Assembly (NCBI GenBank): GCA_964507825.1
Contig: CAZDQM010000015.1
Coordinates: forward strand, 1-33,461
Origin: JAWVZS01 sp964507825
GTDB lineage: Archaea > Thermoproteota > Nitrososphaeria > Nitrososphaerales > Nitrosopumilaceae
Length of the DNA: 33,461 bases
Direction: 5' to 3'
In this document: one piece after another, positions 23,759 to 31,946 of the stretch
How the letters are laid out: each line of letters opens with the position of its first letter
Numbering within the stretch: the stretch's first letter is position 1
Notes under the pieces: model-generated
What the model saw: the letters and a program-made list of their open reading frames with translations, nothing else
What the model was told of the DNA's origin: nothing
Databases searched by the model: none
Translations under genes and position numbers: made by a program

Positions 23759-26700
23759 TTATAACAAGGACACCTGCAAAAACAAGCCGTGTAAAGTTGA
23801 GTCAAGAGGGTAAGAGTGTTGAGGGCAAACTAAGGGCGGCCGGAAAGAAGAGGCAGGTACCACTGTCTAAGATAGTGACAGTTCCACCAAGGGCGCATCG
23901 ATCTACGAACATAGAGTTTGACAATATTACATTGTTAAACAGCTACATTCCCAGCGCTAGCACGCTTGAGATAGTCGAAAGGCTGTCGTCGGGCCTGCGC
24001 GGGACAAAAAACAGCAGGATGTTTTCGATAACTGGACCATACGGATCCGGCAAATCTGCAATGGCCACGTTCTTGAGCGGGCTGCTTGCGCCACGTGGCA
24101 GTGTAGAATACAAGTCTGCATATACCATACTCAAAAAAGAGCCGTCTCGTTATGGGGATGCCTTGATACAGGCAAGGGAAAAAGCAGGTATAGACCAAAG
24201 AGGCATGATACGATGTACCGTCATGGCGCGACGCGAACCCCTGTCTGCCACGCTACTGCGCGCACTTGATGCCGGACTAGAGGATTATTTTGGCAAGTAC
24301 ACGAACAAGGATATTTCCTGTGCAGGTATGGTGAGAAAATACAACAAGGATTTAAAGAGAGGCAAGTTGCAGGATACTACCACGCTCATACAGATAATCG
24401 AAGACGTGGCAAAAACGGTACCAGTAATAATAATAGTAGATGAGTTTGGCAAGAGTATAGAATACTTTGCCACGGACGGATCGCAGTCAGGGGATCTATT
24501 CCTGTTGCAAGAGCTTGCAGAGAGATCTGGACGGCGGAACAATTTTTCATTATTCATAATGACACTGCAACACATGGCATTTGAAGAGCATGCGGCAGGC
24601 GCGTCATTCACACAAAAGAAGGAATGGGCAAAGATTCAGGGGCGCTTTGAGGACATTACGTTTGCAAACTCGCCGGATCAGACTAGGATACTCGTATCTA
24701 ATACAATACAACCCGCGGGGGGCACGGAGCATGCTAGGGATGTGCGAAGATGGGCCGAGAAGGAATCTAGGATCATGGAGGATCTAGGAATCAGTATGGG
24801 TTCTGATCCTAATCTTGTGGCCTCATGCTATCCACTAAGCCCGCTGGCGTTAGAAATTCTCCCGGAATTGTGCTCCAGATACGGACAGCATGAGAGGACA
24901 CTATTGTCGTTTCTTTCGGATTCTAAAAGGAACACGGTTACTACGTTCATTGATGAAAATGTCTGGGATGGGGAATCGCCGCCGGTGGTGGGACTTGATG
25001 TATTATATGACTATTTCATATCTGGTACCGGCATGATATACTCTAGCTCTGCCAACGTGAGCCGACTCATGGAGATTGAGACGATAATACGTGACGCGCA
25101 CGGATTGAGTGACGTTGAGCGGAAGACGCTCAAGGCTATAGGGCTACTCAATCTGGTCGGAAGATCTGGGTACCTGAGGGCATCTAAGCGGCTGATTGAA
25201 TATTCCATAAAACAGAATCCGCACCGAATCCTTGAAAATCTTGAAAAAAGATCCATGATAACATACAGGCGGCATGCCGATGAATACCGAATCTGGCACG
25301 GCACCGATGTGGACATGGCGGCCAAGCTAGAGGTGTATAGAGGGAGATATCGGCGCACGTCCTTGTCTGCATTATTGGAGGGCTCCATTCGGTTGGAGCC
25401 GGTGGTGGCCGCAAAGCACAGTATTGAGACTGGAACAATGCGAATTTTTGAAAGGCGGTTTGCCAAGCCGACTGATACACAAGACCAAAGATATGACGGA
25501 ACAATCCTGTATGTGACAGGTGATTATGATGTATCGTCATTTGACAAGCCCGTGGTTAACGTTACTACGGGAGACACTACCAAGCTAAAGAACGCGGCCA
25601 TGGACGTATCTGCCATACGTGACATTTTGGACTCTGATGATGCAGTTGTCTCGGACTGGGTTGCAAGAAGGGAGTTTGAGGAGCGCCTAGCCGATGCCGA
25701 GGCAGTTTTAGATCAAGAGTTTGCAAGCGCGTATGCCGATAATGCAACATGGTCATATAACCAGAACGGAAAAAGCATCAAAATACATGACAAGCCAAGC
25801 ATGGCCGCATCTAAAGTGTGCGATTATGCGTATACTGACACCCCGATAATACGCAACGAGATGATAAATCGCAATCTCTTGTCGGCGCAGGGTTCTACCG
25901 CAAAAAAGAGGCTGCTTGAGGCCATGCTGATGCATCCGGACAAGCCTCGACTTGGAATAGAGGGGCATGGGCCTGAGCGCGCCATATACGAGGCAGTCCT
26001 TTATGAAAACCAGATACACGTGCAAAGCAAATCGAAGGGATGGCAATTGCAGGATCCAAAGGGTAATGGTATGTCGCGTGTCTGGAACAGCATGTTAGAT
26101 GCTATAAAGAAGGAATCAGGCCGCAAGATACTTGCGGATGTTTACAAGGTAGCACGGATGCCGCCGTATGGTGTCAGGGACGGACCGGTACAATTGTTAA
26201 TGGTTGCAATGATGCTGATACACAGAGATGTGATTGCACTGTATGAGCACGGCACGTTTGTGCCCAAGCTACGGCCCGAAGTGACAGAGCGCATGACCAA
26301 GAACCCGGAGCACTTTGAATTAAAGTACTTTAACAAAACGCCGTCAAAGGCGGCACTGCTTAAACACGTATCAACATCCCTCAAGACTGATTCGGATCTC
26401 TTGGCTACGGTAAGCTACTTGGTCCGCACAATGTCGTCCCTGCCGCCGTATGTCAAGCACACAAAGAATCTGGATAAAAAGACCATGGCCGTGCGCGATG
26501 CTGTATTAAATGCTAGAGAACCTGACACGTTGCTCTTTGAGTCACTTCCCAAGGCACTAGGGTTTGCAACCGTTGCAGGGCCCGATGATGCCAGGAAATT
26601 TGCAAAGGCACTGACAAAATCCATGAACAAACTGCAGGGGATGTTTGCACGCGTGTTAAAAGATACTGCCGAACTGTTGTTTGATGCCACTGGAATAGAT

Positions 26701-27162
26701 GAGCGTGCTAAACTGTCTGAGGTAGCCAAGGCAATGGCGCCGAGTGTTTCGGATCAGGAGATGAAGGTATTTTTGGGTGCGCTGTCTGCAGACATGCTAG
26801 ATGATGATGAGTGGATAAAATATGTTGCAATGAGCCTGACTGATACTCCGCCAGACAACTGGAAGGATGAGCACAAGCTCATGCTTGAGAACAGCCTGCG
26901 TACGGTTTCATACAAGCTCAACAGGCTTGCCAAGATGTATTTTGACGCGGTATCTGGCAACTTTGAAAAACCATCATACCAGGTGACGGTTACCGGTACA
27001 GATGGCTCTGAATATTATAACATGGTATCACTAAATCGAGCGCAGAAGGATAGGCTGAAAGCGATTATCACACTGGTGAAAAAAGAGATAAAGAAAAATA
27101 ATCTTACAAAAAAAGATCTCGGTGCACTAGTTGCCATGCTTGGTTTGGAATCAGAACAGTGA
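23755..27162 (+). CDS. sspC: Large P-loop ATPase, SspC-like
   Basis: A 1135-residue ATPase. Walker A is 'GPYGSGKS' at 94-101, and Walker B is 'VPVIIIVDEFGKS' at about 223-235. An AAA/ORC-like core is followed by long helical regions without catalytic motifs. SspC is the large ATPase that works with SspB and SspD in DNA phosphorothioation; size and position next to DUF4007 agree. It starts with TTG, overlapping the sspB stop, and closes the A-B-C operon. A 469-bp gap follows. Large P-loop ATPases also occur in BREX (BrxC) and other defence systems, but the DUF4007 and PAPS-reductase partners favour Ssp. Confidence 0.85.
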   Translation: MIITRTPAKTSRVKLSQEGKSVEGKLRAAGKKRQVPLSKIVTVPPRAHRSTNIEFDNITLLNSYIPSASTLEIVERLSSGLRGTKNSRMFSITGPYGSGKSAMATFLSGLLAPRGSVEYKSAYTILKKEPSRYGDALIQAREKAGIDQRGMIRCTVMARREPLSATLLRALDAGLEDYFGKYTNKDISCAGMVRKYNKDLKRGKLQDTTTLIQIIEDVAKTVPVIIIVDEFGKSIEYFATDGSQSGDLFLLQELAERSGRRNNFSLFIMTLQHMAFEEHAAGASFTQKKEWAKIQGRFEDITFANSPDQTRILVSNTIQPAGGTEHARDVRRWAEKESRIMEDLGISMGSDPNLVASCYPLSPLALEILPELCSRYGQHERTLLSFLSDSKRNTVTTFIDENVWDGESPPVVGLDVLYDYFISGTGMIYSSSANVSRLMEIETIIRDAHGLSDVERKTLKAIGLLNLVGRSGYLRASKRLIEYSIKQNPHRILENLEKRSMITYRRHADEYRIWHGTDVDMAAKLEVYRGRYRRTSLSALLEGSIRLEPVVAAKHSIETGTMRIFERRFAKPTDTQDQRYDGTILYVTGDYDVSSFDKPVVNVTTGDTTKLKNAAMDVSAIRDILDSDDAVVSDWVARREFEERLADAEAVLDQEFASAYADNATWSYNQNGKSIKIHDKPSMAASKVCDYAYTDTPIIRNEMINRNLLSAQGSTAKKRLLEAMLMHPDKPRLGIEGHGPERAIYEAVLYENQIHVQSKSKGWQLQDPKGNGMSRVWNSMLDAIKKESGRKILADVYKVARMPPYGVRDGPVQLLMVAMMLIHRDVIALYEHGTFVPKLRPEVTERMTKNPEHFELKYFNKTPSKAALLKHVSTSLKTDSDLLATVSYLVRTMSSLPPYVKHTKNLDKKTMAVRDAVLNAREPDTLLFESLPKALGFATVAGPDDARKFAKALTKSMNKLQGMFARVLKDTAELLFDATGIDERAKLSEVAKAMAPSVSDQEMKVFLGALSADMLDDDEWIKYVAMSLTDTPPDNWKDEHKLMLENSLRTVSYKLNRLAKMYFDAVSGNFEKPSYQVTVTGTDGSEYYNMVSLNRAQKDRLKAIITLVKKEIKKNNLTKKDLGALVAMLGLESEQ

Positions 27163-27631
27163 CAACGATGTGGGTGTAATTTGCATGATGTTGTCTTTTA
27201 ATGCGATCACGACTCGTGCATTTTTAAAAACTGCCGGACTTGGACGTTCGTATAGGGACACGCGTATGCTCTATCGGGTATAGTTGCATGGACAGACAAT
27301 AGATGGCGAGAACCTGATGGGGTGATTTTGGTGGATCTTACATCAAAAATCAAACAGCGCTTGAACCGTCTAATGAGTTGAGCCTGCACCCACATCACGT
27401 TAGTAGTATCAGGATGCACGCGTTCCCTACGGGATTCGAGTACGGGTAATATAACTATCATTTATCTCATGTGCGTTCAGGTATTGTAGCGTTTATGTAT
27501 AATCGTCTAGCTGATGAATTCCCATGGCACAAAATCAGCCAGAAAATGTGGTTATGCATAAACTCTAATACAGTCAAGTTTCCAAACTTGCATTCGAAAC
27601 TGTTTTAAAATCACTTTATTCATGATTTATT
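27163..27631. other. Intergenic gap between the two halves of the defence island
   Basis: 469 bases without a convincing gene. A short open stretch on the plus strand (27256-27381) reads 'AWTDNRWREPDGVILVDLTS' and ends in 'KIKQRLNRLMS'. It looks protein-like but has no start codon at its beginning, so it may be the remnant of a decayed gene. An 84-residue minus-strand frame across the same region looks like its shadow. No terminal inverted repeat, target duplication or tRNA was found. The last 30 bases hold the sspE promoter. Confidence 0.5.
27603..27610 (+). promoter_or_regulatory. TATA box of the sspE operon
   Basis: 'ttttaaaa' is centred 26 bp before the GTG at 27632, matching a leaderless archaeal promoter. 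It means sspE, sspD, the helicase and the GHKL gene can be expressed apart from sspABC. Confidence 0.5.
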
Positions 27632-29521
27632 GTGTCTGATGAATATGATATTTATCGCAAATCGATTAGGGATCTGTTTAGCGGTTCTAGAAAATACATT
27701 ATTCCGGCCTATCAGAGAAGGTATTCGTGGACTAAAGATAATGCAGAACAGCTATTTGATGACATGATAGATACTGGAAAGCATTATCCATCCAACCTGC
27801 TAGGAGCAATGGTAGTTATGACTACTAAAGATAGTGATAAACTAGAGGTGGTGGATGGACAACAGCGTCTTGCAACACTATCACTACTATTTTGTGCCAT
27901 ACGAACATACATGTATCAATTTAATGATGTGACGTCTCCCGGTGCGCCACCAGTCATACTCGGCGCGATAGAGAAATTGGACGATCTTTTGCAAGTCGAA
28001 TCAAATGACGCTAGGGTTAGGATGGGAGAAAATGATCGTGATCTGTTTAGGGTTATTATCTGCAATAAAAATTCTGATTATAAAGGGTTTTGTAAGGAAT
28101 TAGAACAAAAGTTTCAAAAGTCAAAGAAAATATCCATTTCTCATTCCTTGATGATTAACAATTATCGATCACTTTGCGAAAAAGTCGAAGACTGGATAAA
28201 TGCTCAGTTCCAGATTAAACAGAACGATAAACCATTTGATGTAAATACATTCAACGCAGGCATCCAGGAGTTAGGTAAAACTGTTGATAACATGATCGTC
28301 AACAATCATTTCGCATCTATTCAAGTTACCACGAGACATGTTGCATACAAGATATTTAACACATTTAATTCTCTTGGACAAACCCTTCAACAAGCTGATC
28401 TAATAAAATCTCATCTTTTAAGTCAGACACATAAACACGAGTCTGTACAGCAAGACATACGAGCCGCGTGGCTAGATATATTTGATGAGAGCTTAGGCAA
28501 ACATGATGATTTTCTTTACGCATCACTGTCTTCTCGAAATCCATCTGGTGCAAAAGAAGGCATTTCAATATCCATGTCCAATCTGTATCGAATCATCGAG
28601 TCTACTGTTAACGGAGTCAAACAGGTTTGTGACTTTATAGAAGATCTCAAAACTGATGCCAAATATTTCAAACAAATACAATATCCTGAAGATATGGACA
28701 ATAGTAAAAAATATGCCCAACTCAAGAGCAATTTTTATGGCATGCAACTTCTTACTACTACATACATCAAGGTACCCATACTTGCGGCCTATCGAGATTG
28801 GGAAAATAATCATTTCGAGGATCTTAACACACTTGTCGACTGCCTTCTCATTTTCTTCTTCAAATTCAAATTCATAAACGATGGCACTGCTGAAAACGTA
28901 CGCTCCATAGCTAATACTGTCACAAAAATGATAATCGAGAAAAAAGATATTGATAAAATACTTTATCACATACTGATGAATGCAGATGTTCCTGGTGGGC
29001 CTGCTAAGCGCATAGATTCCGAAAATTTCCAAAAAAATTTTAGTCGTAAAATGTTCAAGCTGACTTCTAATAATGCAAAGTATATTCTCACCTCGATAGA
29101 AACTTACCTTAGAAAAATGAACCCCAGTGAATACCCTAACCTCAACTTCCTCAATTTCATCAATTATAACGTTGAATTGGAACACATACTGCCAAAAAAT
29201 CATGCCAAATATTGGCCTGAAAAACAGTTTCAGCCTGTTGATCCTATAAACAACTACAAAAATCGATTAGGAAACCTTACACTTCTATCTAGTCAGTGGA
29301 ATAAGAGTCTTAGAAATAAAGATTTTATCACGAAAAAAACTAGTGAACATGGATATGCTAAATCTGCATTTTTAATTAACAAGCGATTCCTCCAAGATTA
29401 TGGTTCGTGGACGGCACCCAATCTTGAGGATAGGGAAGAACAACTCTGTAGACTTGCACCATCTGTATGGGACCTCGATAAATACGATAAATATTTGAAA
29501 GGAAATGGATCAACAACTTAG
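27632..29521 (+). CDS. sspE: DUF262-DUF1524 nuclease, SspE-like
   Basis: A 629-residue protein with two domains. The N-terminal DUF262 (ParB-like) part has 'YIIPAYQRRYSWTKDNAEQL' and the DGQQR motif at 75-79, which in this family drives NTP hydrolysis. The C-terminal DUF1524 part is an HNH-type nuclease with 'ELEHILPKNHAKYWP' (about 514-528) and 'NRLGNLTLLSSQWNKSL'. SspE senses phosphorothioated DNA through DUF262 and nicks invading DNA. GmrSD-type restriction enzymes share the architecture, but the neighbours favour SspE. It is somewhat short for the family. The gene is noticeably AT-rich: 16 G+C in 60 bases at 28081-28140, against 28 of 60 at 24001-24060 in sspC. This suggests separate acquisition. 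It starts with GTG; its 3' end overlaps the next gene by 17 bases. Confidence 0.85.
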   Translation: MSDEYDIYRKSIRDLFSGSRKYIIPAYQRRYSWTKDNAEQLFDDMIDTGKHYPSNLLGAMVVMTTKDSDKLEVVDGQQRLATLSLLFCAIRTYMYQFNDVTSPGAPPVILGAIEKLDDLLQVESNDARVRMGENDRDLFRVIICNKNSDYKGFCKELEQKFQKSKKISISHSLMINNYRSLCEKVEDWINAQFQIKQNDKPFDVNTFNAGIQELGKTVDNMIVNNHFASIQVTTRHVAYKIFNTFNSLGQTLQQADLIKSHLLSQTHKHESVQQDIRAAWLDIFDESLGKHDDFLYASLSSRNPSGAKEGISISMSNLYRIIESTVNGVKQVCDFIEDLKTDAKYFKQIQYPEDMDNSKKYAQLKSNFYGMQLLTTTYIKVPILAAYRDWENNHFEDLNTLVDCLLIFFFKFKFINDGTAENVRSIANTVTKMIIEKKDIDKILYHILMNADVPGGPAKRIDSENFQKNFSRKMFKLTSNNAKYILTSIETYLRKMNPSEYPNLNFLNFINYNVELEHILPKNHAKYWPEKQFQPVDPINNYKNRLGNLTLLSSQWNKSLRNKDFITKKTSEHGYAKSAFLINKRFLQDYGSWTAPNLEDREEQLCRLAPSVWDLDKYDKYLKGNGSTT

Positions 29522-30353
29522 ACACGTTTGTGGAATATCTGGCGGCAAGGACTCAAGTGCACTTGCCGTATACATGCGCGACAAGGTTCCTGAAATGGAG
29601 TATTTTTTCTGCGATACGGGAGCCGAGCTACCTGAGACTTATGCATATCTTGCAAAACTAGAGGTAGTACTTGGTAAAAAGATAATCCGATTGAATTCCA
29701 CTAGGACTTTTGATCATTACTTTGAGGTGTTCCGCGGTACTCTACCATCCCCCCAGATGAGATGGTGTACAAAACTACTCAAGATAAAGCCGCTTGAAGA
29801 CTGGATAGGTGAAGACAGGGTGATATCATATGTAGCTATACGCGCAGATGAAAAAAATCGAATGGGGTACGTTTCGACCAAGCCCAACATACGTACAATC
29901 TTTCCATTTATAGAAGATGATATTAATCATCAAGGAGTAATAAACATACTAGACGATGCTGGAATTAATCTTCCAGATTATTATAAATGGAGGACACGTT
30001 CGGGTTGCTACTTTTGCTTCTTTCAGCGCAAGGCAGAATGGGTCGGACTTGCAGACAATCATCCTGATTTGTTTGAGCGTGCAGTGGCCATTGAGAAGAA
30101 AATACTAAAGGATGCAGGGGTCTCTGGCGATGCCAACTTTGCTACAAGCGGCATGAAGGGTAGGCAGTATACATGGTCTGAGGGTGAGACGTTGCCGGAC
30201 CTGCTTGCAAGACGAGATGATATAATGGTAAAGCATGAGGAGAACCTCAAACGAGTCAAGGCCAAGAGAAAGAACCTGCCGCTTGTTGATGTTTTAGCTG
30301 ATGCGCTTGATGATGGAGATGAAAAGTCACCGTGTACGGTGTGTCACCTGTGA
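29505..30353 (+). CDS. sspD: PAPS-reductase-fold sulfurtransferase, SspD/DndC-like
   Basis: A 282-residue ATP pyrophosphatase of the PAPS reductase family. The PP-loop is SGGKDS at 12-17. It has 'FFCDTGAELPETYAYL', then 'QMRWCTKLLKIKPLEDW' (Cys88), a 'RSGCYFCFFQRK' pair (Cys168, Cys171) and a C-terminal 'CTVC' pair (Cys277, Cys280). These cysteines could hold an Fe-S cluster and carry sulfur, as in DndC/SspD, which activate the DNA backbone for sulfur insertion. Assimilatory PAPS reductase is the alternative, but the extra cysteines and the overlap with sspE support DNA modification. It is unusual that it follows sspE instead of sspC. The helicase gene starts six bases after its stop. Confidence 0.87.
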   Translation: MDQQLRHVCGISGGKDSSALAVYMRDKVPEMEYFFCDTGAELPETYAYLAKLEVVLGKKIIRLNSTRTFDHYFEVFRGTLPSPQMRWCTKLLKIKPLEDWIGEDRVISYVAIRADEKNRMGYVSTKPNIRTIFPFIEDDINHQGVINILDDAGINLPDYYKWRTRSGCYFCFFQRKAEWVGLADNHPDLFERAVAIEKKILKDAGVSGDANFATSGMKGRQYTWSEGETLPDLLARRDDIMVKHEENLKRVKAKRKNLPLVDVLADALDDGDEKSPCTVCHL

Positions 30354-30359
30354 TGTATC

Positions 30360-31946
30360 ATGCGTCTCACGACTCTCTTACGAAGATCAGAAAGTTCACT
30401 TTCAAAGTTCGTTGATAGGCAGGCGATAGGCGTGTTACAAGCTCTTAATCCGGAATTAATACGTCCATCAAACTTGATCGATCTAATAGACAAAACTATG
30501 GACGTTAATACGGTACTCAAAGACAAGCAAACGCGTAACATCATGATCAACAATATGAAGACAGATGAAGCAGAAAAGTTTGCAAGGTTTGTTGGACTCG
30601 AAAAATGGAACGATGTTCATTATGCATTAACGAAAAAAACATTTGGAAGGCATGAATTAAAAAGAGCGCTTGAGTTTTTTGGACACGAATTTGAGGAAGA
30701 AACCATTGATGACAAGGAAGAATCAGAATATGTATTGCCAAAGAAACCGCTTTTCGAACACCAAGTAGAAACCGTATATAATATCAGGAAAAAACTCTCC
30801 ACTAAACCACACAGGGCCCTTTTGCACATGCCTACTGGTTCTGGAAAGACACTTTGCGCCATGAGACTGATTGCAATTCACATGCTGGAAAAACCAGATG
30901 CTCTTGTTGTATGGCTTGCGTACAATGAAGAATTATGTGAACAAGCCCTGAGTGAATTCAAACACATGTGGAGCAATGTAGGTGATAAAGAGATCAGAAT
31001 TCATAGATTTTTTGGAAAAAGTAACCTTGATCCGCTATTACTCCGCAATGGATTCATGGTTGCAAGTCTCTCAAAAATGCTGGCCTTGGCAAAAAAGAGT
31101 AACACGTTTCTATCTGAGATGGCCAAAAACACGGATTTGGTCGTGATAGATGAGGCGCACCAGGCAACTGCACCAAAATTTTCCATAGTGATAGACGTAC
31201 TGTCTGAAAATCCTGCTACATGGTTGTTGGGCCTAAGCGCTACCCCCGGACGTGATTCCAACACAATTAGTCCGGAGAACATAAACCTAGCTAAATTTTT
31301 TGGAAAGAAAAAAGAGATCCTAAACACCAAAAATGAAAACCCGATAAAATTTTTAATAAGAAACAACTATTTGGCCAAGCCAGAATTTAAGCAAATATCG
31401 CATCATGGGTCGAGCCTATCAAAATCCGACATCAACAGAATAAAACGAGAAATTGACATACCGGAAAATATTTTGGAAAAATTATCAAACGATGTCAAAA
31501 GAAACCTGTCCATTATTACGGAAATAATGCGCCTGTCCAAAAATCATAAAAAAATAATTGTGTTTGCGGCAAGTGTCAATCATGCAAAAGTTTTATCACA
31601 AATACTTACTGCAAAAGGATATTCCTCACATTACATCATTAACAAAACATCTACATGTAATCGATCACAAATACTAGACGAGTATAGGACCTCTGACAAA
31701 CCCATGATTCTTTGTAATTATGGTATATTGACAACTGGTTTTGATGCTCCGAAGACTTCTGCCGTAGTAATTGCACGCCCAACAAAATCATATGTCCTAT
31801 ATGCCCAGATGGTTGGTCGTGGAATGCGCGGAGAAAAGGCAGGTGGAAACAAGACGTGTGCGATATCAACTGTAATGGATATGGGTATTGATCTCTTTGC
31901 TGTATCTGAAATTTTCAACATGTGGGATGAGGCATGGGATCAATGA
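30360..31946 (+). CDS. SF2 DEAD/DEAH-box helicase of the defence island
   Basis: A 528-residue helicase. The first 125 or so residues are helical and unfamiliar, possibly an adaptor. The motor has Walker A 'MPTGSGKTLCAM' (from about 156), DEAH in 'LVVIDEAHQATAP' (about 263), motif III-like 'LGLSATPGR', and motif VI 'AQMVGRGMRGEKAGG' (about 483), the layout of type I/III restriction-like and RecQ/Rad25-like translocases. No nuclease domain is fused. It follows sspD by six bases and its stop overlaps the GHKL start (ATGA). Helicases serve as restriction partners in Dnd (DndH) and other phosphorothioation systems, so an effector role is plausible. No match to a named Ssp subunit could be made by reading. 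Composition is AT-rich. Confidence 0.83.
   Translation: MRLTTLLRRSESSLSKFVDRQAIGVLQALNPELIRPSNLIDLIDKTMDVNTVLKDKQTRNIMINNMKTDEAEKFARFVGLEKWNDVHYALTKKTFGRHELKRALEFFGHEFEEETIDDKEESEYVLPKKPLFEHQVETVYNIRKKLSTKPHRALLHMPTGSGKTLCAMRLIAIHMLEKPDALVVWLAYNEELCEQALSEFKHMWSNVGDKEIRIHRFFGKSNLDPLLLRNGFMVASLSKMLALAKKSNTFLSEMAKNTDLVVIDEAHQATAPKFSIVIDVLSENPATWLLGLSATPGRDSNTISPENINLAKFFGKKKEILNTKNENPIKFLIRNNYLAKPEFKQISHHGSSLSKSDINRIKREIDIPENILEKLSNDVKRNLSIITEIMRLSKNHKKIIVFAASVNHAKVLSQILTAKGYSSHYIINKTSTCNRSQILDEYRTSDKPMILCNYGILTTGFDAPKTSAVVIARPTKSYVLYAQMVGRGMRGEKAGGNKTCAISTVMDMGIDLFAVSEIFNMWDEAWDQ

Noticed and set aside
27207..27461. An 84-residue minus-strand frame in the sspC-sspE gap
   Set aside because: No motif, no promoter or ribosome binding site, and it overlaps a better plus-strand remnant. 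Treated as chance.
28565..29203. A 212-residue frame on the minus strand
   Set aside because: It lies fully antisense to the SspE-like gene, is rich in Ile, Phe and Tyr as expected from reading AT-rich coding DNA backwards, and shows no domain.
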